Of a stretch of DNA of 64,000 nt, positions 56,246-64,000 are shown piece by piece. This DNA is from Ixodes scapularis. Lineage: Eukaryota; Arthropoda; Arachnida; Ixodida; Ixodidae. Under the pieces are notes generated by a model. It made no database searches and was not told the DNA's origin. It saw only the letters and a program-made list of their open reading frames with translations. Numbering within the stretch: position 1 is the stretch's first letter; every line of letters starts with the position of its first letter. The position numbers were made by a program, and so were the translations under genes. The stretch is taken from assembly GCF_016920785.2 (NCBI RefSeq), contig NW_024609835.1, forward strand, positions 84,292,243 through 84,356,242, read 5' to 3'.

Positions 56246-56600
56246 GTTGCATTTTGGGACGTCACAGACCTATACCCCAACTAAATTTCCCGCTAAATTT
56301 AGCGAAGAAACTAAATTGGTGTGCAGGTCTGTGAAGTCCCATAATGCAACACTGCGCATAAATTCAGGGGTAAAACTGACGTCACATGATAAGCACCAAT
56401 TCAGTTTCCCCGCTAAATTTAGCGGGGAATTCAGTTGGTGTTGAGGTCACGTGACGTCAGTTTTCCCGCTAAATCTAACGGAGAAACTTAATTTCTTCAT
56501 AGGTGACGTGACACGTCATGTGGCGTCATTGTCTCGGGTACATTTAGCAGGGAAACTGAGTTAGTGTTGAGTGACGTGGCGTCGATTTTTCAGCTAAGTT
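56246..56600. repeat. Run of near-perfect palindromes with CCCGCTAAATTTAGCGGG core
   Basis: Palindrome 1 (56246-56350) has arms of about 50 bp with no loop. Palindrome 2 (56377-56459) has 40-bp arms bounded by TGACGTCA on both sides. A third is centred near 56476 and one or two decayed ones follow to 56600. Cores contain TTTCCCGC and its inverse. The spacer-free symmetry and common core show one family. Noncoding. Confidence 0.8.
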
Positions 56601-56815
56601 TATTGGGGAAGTGCGGGACGAGAATGGAAGAGGAGGAGGGAAGGGTATGCAGGAAGAGGAGGGGACTGTGCGGAGGGGGTGGAGAAGGGGAGAAGGAGGA
56701 GGAACGATGAGGAGGAAAGGAGGTGAAGAGGAGGAAGCGAAAAGGAGGGGAAGAGGGAGGAGGATGAGCAGAGGAGGAGGGGCATATACCCTCCCCTCCG
56801 GGCCCTCCCCTCCTG
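56601..56815 (+). repeat. GGA-rich low-complexity tract
   Basis: Purine-rich (GAGGAGG) sequence about 190 bp long, followed by a short C-rich stretch. Open frames here are compositional artefacts. Confidence 0.8.
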
Positions 56816-57330
56816 CTCCTCAAGAGCTGCACCCTAATTTTTCATTGCAGAGATTTGTAAACGTCTTTAATTTTTTTTCTTTAACTTGATAGGAACTTAT
56901 AGTATGGTTCATTGTGCTCATGATGGGAACTTACATAGACGATAGAATTTGGTCTTGGTCGCCACCATTTATAAGCAGTACCCCGAAATGCGCTAAAGTG
57001 GTGTTCGCGCCTACTGTGTCGCTCGGTGTGCACCTGTTTGGACCTAAATTGCTACTCAGATCGCCAGCTTAGCTTGTTGCCGCACAGCAGCAAACGCAGA
57101 GTGTCATGTATTGCCCTCTGCATGCAACCATTGAACTGTGAGTGACTCGTTCGACTAGAGCAACAAACTACAAACGCTTCTCCGGACATATAAAATGCTC
57201 ACCAACTCTTCACAAGAGAGCTTGTTTTAAAGACAGAGGAAGGGTACATAAATCGACACAAAGTTTAATTAGTTTTGGTTTGTTTTTTTTTCCCGGGAAA
57301 GCATGTGCTTGCCTCACTGGTGCTATAGAG
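56816..57330. other. No gene seen
   Basis: Short AT-rich stretch between low-complexity DNA and the fold-back element; no supported feature. Confidence 0.45.
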
Positions 57331-57835
57331 CCTATTCACATGACGTCAGACCGCCTTTTAATTTCCAGTCACTACACACAAGCATGGCCGCCGAAGGCCA
57401 TAGCGGTTTACCGATAGGCGAGTTTGCTTTGCCTTCTTTTATTTTTCACCAAGCTCCCGAATAAAAGTTCCGCTTTATCGCTCGCGGCCATGTTTGTGGG
57501 TGATGACTCAGGAAGTGAATAGACCCTATATGTACTTCGTTTTGGGTTAAATCCAGACGCAGCCGATGCTAGAAGGTAATTCGACCAATCAAACAGCATC
57601 AAAAGCGCAAGTCACAAGGCCTGTTCTGTTTATGGTTGGTCCAGCGATGTTTGAACAAGTACGAAAAAATGACGAACACCATGATGGTGCGCATTTGACG
57701 CTGTCTGGTCGATTCCATCAGCTCTTAGCGTCGACTGCGTCAGAACTTAAATTGAAACAAAGTATAGTTCATCATGGCTACACTATTTTTTTAAAGTCAC
57801 CGAGAGCTTAAGAAATAGGGGGCGTGGCCTATCTC
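57331..57835. repeat. Fold-back element, family copy 2
   Basis: Inner arms 57556-57615 (GACGCAGCCGATGCTAGAAG) and 57687-57740 are inverted copies. They share ACCAATCAAACAGC and CATCAAAAGCGC with copies 1 and 3. Outer limits are estimated. Confidence 0.7.
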
Positions 57836-58230
57836 GAGCTTCCTAGTAGAATCGCTCTGCAGGCGGCTTGAGTGCAACGTTCCTTGATAAGGACGCCGCA
57901 TATTGACTGATAAAGCAAGACGCCTAAAAATAGCAATTGCAGGTCCTGTGTTTTAAGTTCTTGGGGACTATATAACAGCCCTTAATGGGGCACAACCCAG
58001 TGTAAGGCTCTTAAGCTGGATAGTTTGTTTGAGAGGTAATTTTGGCACACGATCACTGCGCACGGCGCACGGAAATTCAACGTCCGTGCATTCAGACATA
58101 ATACACCGTGAAAGCAAGACACGACTTTGCGATGTATATAATATGAAAATTGAAAAAATCGTCAAAATTGATTCCCGTATCTGGAAACTGTACATTTTTT
58201 TACGCAGAAGGGATGGAAAATCAATAGGAA

Positions 58231-59563
58231 CGAGGGTGGTCCGTAATATAAGGCTCCCATCGATTTTTCACAATAAGAAACATGCTTATTGGCATTAAGT
58301 GATACATTAGAAAAAGCTTAGACATTCCGCTATTGTTCGATATACTTTCCGTTGAGATCAATGCATTTTTGCGTGCGGTGTACCATCTTCTTTATGCTTG
58401 AATCATAGAACTCTCCCGCCGCGCCGTGAAGATAGCTTAAAACCTCTTCCTTCAGCTCCTCCCCGGTTCTGAAATGCGTCCCTCCCAGGTGTTTCTTCAA
58501 TTCAGGCAAGAAATGGTAGTCACTGGGGGCTATGTCTGGGCTGCAGGGCGGATGTGCGACAGTATCGGATCCCAATTTGATGATGAGAACGTTTGTTACA
58601 TGGGCGATGTGCGGACGAGCGTTGTCCTGATGGAAACGCACTCGCTTCGTGAGCATGCCTCTCCTCTTGTTTTGAATCGTGCTGCGAAGGTTCTTCAACG
58701 TTTTACAGTAGCAGTCCGCATTGATTGTTGTACCGGCAGGCATGAATTCGCACAACAATAACCCAATCATGTCCCAAAAGACGCTCGCCATCACCTTGCC
58801 GGCAGACAGTGCTTGTTTGAACTTGCGCGACTTTGGCGACTCTGGATGTTTCCACTGACGGGGTTGTTGTTTCGTTTCCGGTGTCGTGTAGTGGACCCAG
58901 GTCTCGTCCCCAGTGACAATAGATTCCAAGAATTCTTCGCTATTGGTTTCGTAGGCCTGAAAAAGTTTGCGCGCCGCTTCAACACGTCGCCGTTTGTGGT
59001 CTTTATTAAGTATTTTTGGAACCCACCTTTCACAAACCTTCGCATACACTAAATGGTCTGTCAAAACTCTGTCAATTCAGGTCTTGCTGATATCAGGGAT
59101 CATCTCACAGAGCTCCCGAACCGTCACCCTTCGATTTTTCAGCATTGTTTCTTCTACTTTCGCAATCGTTTCGTCCGAAACCGATGGTCGTCCAGAACGC
59201 TGTTCGTCATGGACGTCTGTACGTCCGTCTTTGAATTCTCTGCACCATTTGCGCACGTGTTGTATGCTCATAAACGTTTCTCCGTAGACTTCACACAGTT
59301 GGGAATGAATGTCCATCGGCACAGTGTTTTTCGCAGACAAAAAAAAAAAGGAATCACAGAGCGTAATTCACACCTGGCGGGAAAAGCGAGTGGGAGCCCC
59401 ATCTCTAACGGCTGCCAAGCCAAGTCTGAGCGTCGCAGACAGCTCCCCGGGGCGGGGACTGGGAAAGGGGGAACCAGCCTACACGCCAGTGCCGCGGCAC
59501 CCCAAGCAACAGCGTTGCTCGCGACTGCAGCTCCTTGGGAACCTTATTTTACAAAAAACCTCG
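58231..59563 (-). mobile_element. Mariner element, 1333 bp
   Basis: Inverted ends CGAGGGTGGTCCGTAATATA (58231) and CGAGGTTTTTTGTAAAATAA (inverse, 59563) share CGAGG, GTAAWATAAGG and TTCCCA/CTCCCA. The right side is followed by TA; the left side reads AA, so one target dinucleotide is mutated. The length is typical of mariner. It contains one transposase gene. Confidence 0.88.
58330..59340 (-). pseudogene. Mariner transposase with one in-frame stop
   Basis: 337 codons in one frame. The helix-turn-helix part contains VRKWCREFKDGRTDVHDEQR and SGRPSVSDE. The catalytic triad is complete: VTGDETWVHY, FHQDNARPH and SPDIAPSDYHF, with 34 residues between the second and third Asp (DD34D). A TGA at 59077-59079 follows PDISKT. 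The first roughly 20-30 residues are also damaged by a T-run (59341-59351 on the other strand). Otherwise intact, it would cut and paste mariner ends at TA sites. Confidence 0.9.
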
Positions 59564-59670
59564 TATGATCAATGATTTATCAATGTTTTCGATAACGATG
59601 TTTGGTAAGTGCTTATTTCTTTATTCGCGTGTTACTCACGTTTCACTTCTGTGACGATTTCCTGTAATTA

Positions 59671-59852
59671 TTAATGTGTTACATAAGCACTATAGCTGTT
59701 GCACTTTTTATTATACTGCTGCCGCTTCTCTTCGAAAAATTGCCTAATGAACTCTGTACAAAAGTGCATGGCAAGTGGGAGCCCCTGAACAAATTCGCCG
59801 AGTCCGTCATATTTTGAGCATGTACCAGTGATAAGCCTGCGTTCAACGTGAA
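59671..59852 (-). CDS. Candidate terminal exon, unknown protein
   Basis: On the minus strand a polypyrimidine-rich stretch ending CCAG precedes an open frame reading VERRLITGTCSKYDGLGEFV and ending QFFEEKRQQYNKK plus 11 residues to a TAA at 59671-59673. The peptide looks protein-like and the acceptor is good, but no upstream exon or known domain was found. It could be part of a repeat. Confidence 0.2.
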
Positions 59853-62593
59853 CTGGAGTATTGTGAGAGGGTCAAAATTAGTCTTCCCATTTGCGACCGG
59901 GGCGTGATCTTTACAATATATGCAGCAACTATGTGTCAGACTGAAGTCACTCAAGAGAAGAACAACAAACAGCGACGATGTGCTTTGTCTCATCACGTGG
60001 CCGCATGTTAAAAGGCAGGCAGTAGTTGGAGGTATCAATGTTTTAGCGGGGAAAAAGATTTGTTGTGGTTGACATGTTTGTAAAATGAAATACTCTAAGT
60101 AGTTCTTAAGACCCGCAGGAAACAAGAGAGATACCAAATTGTCCTGTGATTATGTACAGAGACAAGTTGGGCCAGCAAGGTGAACACCCGGTGACGATTA
60201 CATGAAGTAACGCGAAAGAGTACGCGTAAGGAAAAGGAGAGAGGGGCAATGGTTTGAGCGGAGTTGGGAGCGTGACGCAGATCGGGCGAAAGAGGAACGC
60301 GGGCGCAAACTGAAATGATCTCCGCCGGGAAGCGGGCCTTTCCCCAAAATCTCAGGAGAGACATCATCGCAAAGAGTCGGGCATAGCATCGGTAAGAGAG
60401 AAAGTGGAGGCGGCATGGCAGGGGATGAGAGGGGAAGAGACGGGGGCGGGAGTGGCGGGGATTCGGAAACCGGCATGAATTTCGGAGATAGAACACTTTC
60501 TTTTTTCTTTTACTCTCGCGCACCGGTTTGCCATTTTAGCGAATGCGGCCGCGTCCCCCTCTTCTTCTTGACGACCTGGCCTGGTCTCTTACAGAGTGGA
60601 TGAAGAAGAGCCCGCGGTGGGCTGACGTACCCCGCCCTTTCTTGGTTTTTCAACTCGCATTTTCTCCCTTCTCCTAAACTTCACTTCCAGCCTCTTTTTT
60701 TTTCCCTATTTGCGAACTTTCGAGGAGTTGCTGGAGGGAGAAAACGCGGAAAACGAGAAGAAGCTATGACATGAGGGAAACGAAAATAGGGAAGGAAAAT
60801 GAGATTGCTTTTTATTTTAAGACTTCCAGGTTTTCCCCCGGATTGGCAGGCGCGCGCAAGCAGCACCACCCTGGTTTTGATTCGTGCTGCCACCGCGTCG
60901 TTGCTTCTTTCAATGCCGCCTCATTCTTCGATCGCATTCGCGGGAATCATCGGGGATTTGAAGCGTCTGTCGTGCGCTTGGTTCGTCTATTTGTGGCGTA
61001 CTTACTTTTCTTTCCTGTTGAGGCGAGATTTCTTGTACGCTCAGCGTGTAACCGAGGTGGCCATCGGGTGTTGAATGGGAGGGCGGTGTGGAAGGGCGAT
61101 TGTCGATTAAACGGAGGGACTGTAGAGTTGCGGCTCCGCAGAGACCGGCGTTGCGCTTGGCTCCCGAGGGCGGAATTTCTTTTCGCAATGCGTGTGCTGT
61201 GGGTTCTCCGATAAGGCTGTGTCAGTTCTGCTTCCAAGGTAAAGGTATGAACGTGTAACTTATACGGGTGTTGATGGTGCCTCTCAGGTATGATGTACAA
61301 CTCAATGGGTCGATGGCCTCGTTTATTAGGTACTGAATGTTTGTATTGCTTCGTTGAACAATTCTTATTCTGGAATATTATGTGTGTGCGTTCCCAACTC
61401 GAACATTTCCCTAGGTGTTTGTACACAGCAGCGCTTGCAAAGGAATTGTACAAGATCAACTGCCTTGGTTATGAAGCGGAAAGTTTATAGCACATGATGT
61501 TCAAACCCGAATTCGAATGCGTCCACGCGTGGCCATATAGCTCCTTTGTGGGCAGTTTGTAAGCGAAATTGTTTTTTTGGAAATCTCCTGTGGCTATTCC
61601 AAGGGTGCACTCACGTATTCGAATAAGCGGGATGTTAAACCTCAGCCTACCTGTTACCTTTTTCCATTTAGTTTGTAATTTGGACATGGAATTTGATTAT
61701 ACATATTTTCGGAAAATATAATTTTCACAAATAAATCACCAAGATATGCTTGTCAGAGTTCGACCACATCGGCAAAGAATGTATTACATTCGAACTATCA
61801 CAGGATTCAAAATTCATAAGGTAAAATCAACATTAGACGCAGTGGATATTTCTTAATCATGTTTGCTTTTAGAATTCAACCGTCATCCGGATAGCATACG
61901 ATCCTAAATCTATAACGTTAATGCCCCAGCCACATGAGACCTTCCGCCAATCTGATTTTCCTTGCTTTGATAGCCCTGACACTGCCTGCGCGACGACCGC
62001 CTACGCACATCTGAGCAGCTGTGAAATTCATTGAACAAGCAGTGGGCCCATTAGACGTTGATAAGCAAAGAATTTAAAGAAACATAATATAAATTTGTGC
62101 ATTATTTATGCCACAACCAAAAGTCGGTTTGACATTTCAGGAATAACGTAATTTTGAAATTGACTCTTTGTGTCTATTTGATTTTTCATGGGCTACCAGC
62201 ACTTATTAGATTATTCTTTTTATGTGAAATAACGACTCCTTAACTTTCTTGGTGACCTGGCGTAAAAATAATGCAATCAGTTTATAAGTTAGTGAACTAG
62301 GACCCTTGTTATCTCATTAGTATGTTTTGTCAAACTATGGCGCGAAATTTCACTAATGCAAAACGCTGCAGAATGATTGCTTAAAAATTTAACGAGGAAG
62401 AAAGAGGTATATATAATTTGGCGGAAAAATGCTGCTGACGTAGTCTCTGGGAGCTCTTGAAGTGTAATAGGAAAGTAATATTGCTTTGTAGACGTGTATC
62501 GCAATTCTAATAAAATAATTTTGCCTAAGTGATTTTGTGTTGTGACTGCACTTTTCACGATAGTGCGGGAACGACGCGAATATTTTATTTTGT
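59853..62593. other. No assigned gene over 2.7 kb
   Basis: Open frames on both strands at 60771-61459 (147 and 170 codons, overlapping) lack motifs. No clear repeat or RNA gene. Confidence 0.4.
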
Positions 62594-62760
62594 TAATTCA
62601 ATTCAATTTTTTTTATTTGTAAAGCCGCCAACACATGTTAGTTTACAAGATTAGGACTTAAGAAGGTGCTCGTGTTGTGCTTCCACGTGTGTTATTGCGT
62701 GGATCACTTTCGAAAAAAAAAATATCTGGAGCAATTATATACATTGGCAATCATGGCATA
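62594..62760 (-). repeat. Possible LINE 3' tail
   Basis: AATTCAATTCAATT at 62597-62610 reads as a short AATTG-type tail on the minus strand, preceded by an AATAAA-like signal and a GTAAACTAACATG stretch. It resembles LINE 3' ends but has no coding part attached. Confidence 0.3.
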
Positions 62761-63659
62761 TCTAGAGTTGATTCAGAAATAATGTCATACAAGTAATCAT
62801 TCCTCACACTATCTAATAATAATAGTTGTACTCGTTTATGGTTTTAAACAAAACTGAGTTTGAGAGTTTATGTTAGCTGTGCTATTTATTATCGAAAGTC
62901 CTTTTTGTGTGTCTTACTTGATACTTTAAAAAAAGAAAAGCATAGATCCGCTCTTTTTTTAGGTATTCGATGACTCCTGAAGTCTTATGGACGCATTACT
63001 TGAATAAAGGTCTGCAAATTTGTTAATGTAATAAGAAATATTGGGGGCTTAACATCCTCTTTAACATGTCTTGTACTTACGTGATGACTTGAAATGAACG
63101 TTCTTGTGGAGGCTCCTGGTACCATATGCTAATTTCTGCCTCTTTATTAAAACCGATGCACTTGTTTTCCTTTAATTATATTGGTTCTTAACTCTTTTGT
63201 TCATATCATGCGCAGTACACTGTAAATATTTATTTGGGATGCTTGATTTAATCTACCCTTTTCTTGAGTAATTCGGACGTTCTCGCTGCTTTTGAAATTT
63301 TTGTCTTGGTTATTGTCAGCTGCCGCAAGACGTTGCTTGTTAATTCTATGAAACAGAGAACACTCTAAGGCACTGAAGCTTAACCGTGCTGCATTGTTCT
63401 GTTGTAAAAAAAATGAAAAGAAACAACTACCAGAAATGAAGAAGTTATCGTTTGTATTAATCAAGTGTGCGATGTCTGAAGTTTGCAACTATAAATGGCA
63501 TCGGAACACACACGCAGTGGTAGGAGTCATATAAAAAGTATAAAAATAAACTCACCTCCCATAAACCAAGCTGCGGGTAGACTTCGACAGAATCTGACAA
63601 GTACACTTTACTAAAGAAAGTAACTAAATATCTTACACGTTATTCGGTCAAAAAACCAC
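62761..63659. other. No gene seen
   Basis: AT-rich DNA; a 95-codon minus frame at 63201-63488 has no recognised motif. Confidence 0.45.
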
Positions 63660-63685
63660 TCTGCTTCGTTTCAGCTTAGGGCTAG

Positions 63686-63911
63686 AGGCAGCCGACGCTA
63701 CGAAAGGACCAATCAGGCAACATCACAAGCGCGAGTCACTATGCCTTTTATTTTATGATTGGTTCAGCAATGATAAAAAAAGAACGTACATAAACATGAG
63801 AAGCGTTGTAACGGGAGAGAGAGAAGCGTTGTGAAACACGACGAACACCATGATGGTGCTCTTTTGATGCTGTCTGATTTGTCCTATCAGCTTGTAGCGT
63901 CGGCTGTGTCT
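63686..63911. repeat. Fold-back element, family copy 3
   Basis: Arms 63686-63740 (GAGGCAGCCGACGCTACGAA) and 63858-63911 are inverted copies. It shares CGAACACCATGATGGTGC with copy 2 in its centre. It may continue to the window end. Confidence 0.7.
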
Positions 63912-64000
63912 GGTCTTAACGTGAAAGGGAGTACCGGGAGTTCCCGAGGAAAGAGAACCTTGTTTTTCAGCCCGGGTAAATGAACTATACGTCGCACAAA

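Noticed and set aside
56590..56889. Open frames in GGA-rich DNA
   Set aside because: Glu/Arg/Gly and Ser/Pro/Leu low-complexity peptides from a purine-rich tract.
60771..61459. Overlapping frames of 147 (+) and 170 (-) codons
   Set aside because: No motif on either strand; GC-rich composition explains the openness.

Overview
The window is metazoan, repeat-rich, gene-poor nuclear DNA, most likely from an arthropod and probably a tick or other chelicerate. The basis is the mix of element families (GIY-YIG Penelope-like elements, Mag-type and Gmr1-type Ty3/gypsy elements, a mariner, CR1/L2-like LINEs, tRNA-derived SINEs, many fold-back elements) and the absence of bacterial-style gene packing. 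The taxon is an inference; no host protein-coding gene could be identified with confidence. The one convincing host-type gene is a tRNA-Ser(AGA) at 44.35 kb, and even it has a T-stem mismatch.

Layout: 0-10.9 kb is mostly unannotated AT-rich DNA with a CA-rich microsatellite, a degenerate repeat with AGTAGTTA-like ends (3.9-5.5 kb) and poly(C) tracts. 11.0-22.2 kb is a nest: a minus-strand Penelope-like element (PLE) was split in its reverse transcriptase gene by a plus-strand LTR retrotransposon (12481-20492). That retrotransposon's RT gene was split by a 1.1-kb hAT-like insertion, which itself contains a 239-bp terminal-inverted-repeat unit made of dense TGGCC motifs. The LTR element has a Ty3/gypsy-type protein but the order gag-protease-integrase-RT-RNase H, the Gmr1 arrangement, and a gag with SAP-like, coiled-coil, SCAN-like and zinc-knuckle parts. 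22.2-31 kb holds an inverted repeat, a 56-bp tandem repeat, a degenerate CAGTGTTGGGG-ended repeat with a TA-flanked MITE inside it, and a CpG-rich patch that could be a promoter plus first exon on the minus strand.

31-43 kb carries a broken LINE ORF1 (CCHC type), an RT fragment, and a 4.4-kb Mag-type Ty3/gypsy element (38609-42979, minus strand, 143-bp LTRs) with many stops. Next to it are a tRNA-derived SINE and an (AT)n tract. 44.3-50 kb has the tRNA, a second copy of the MITE and long unannotated stretches. 50.2-55.1 kb holds a fold-back element, a 5'-truncated LINE with a TGAA-type tail, and a second PLE fragment invaded by a 417-bp inverted-repeat element (perfect 8-bp target duplication) and an 871-bp Mutator-like element (9-bp target duplication). 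55.2-64 kb has a 73-nt hairpin, a run of near-perfect palindromes carrying CRE-like and E2F-like motifs, two more fold-back copies and a nearly complete mariner with one in-frame stop.

The recognisable proteins are transposition machinery: RT, RNase H, integrase, retropepsin, GIY-YIG endonuclease and DDD transposase. All autonomous copies are broken by stops, frameshifts or insertions, so the sequence reads as a layered record of insertions rather than a working gene set.
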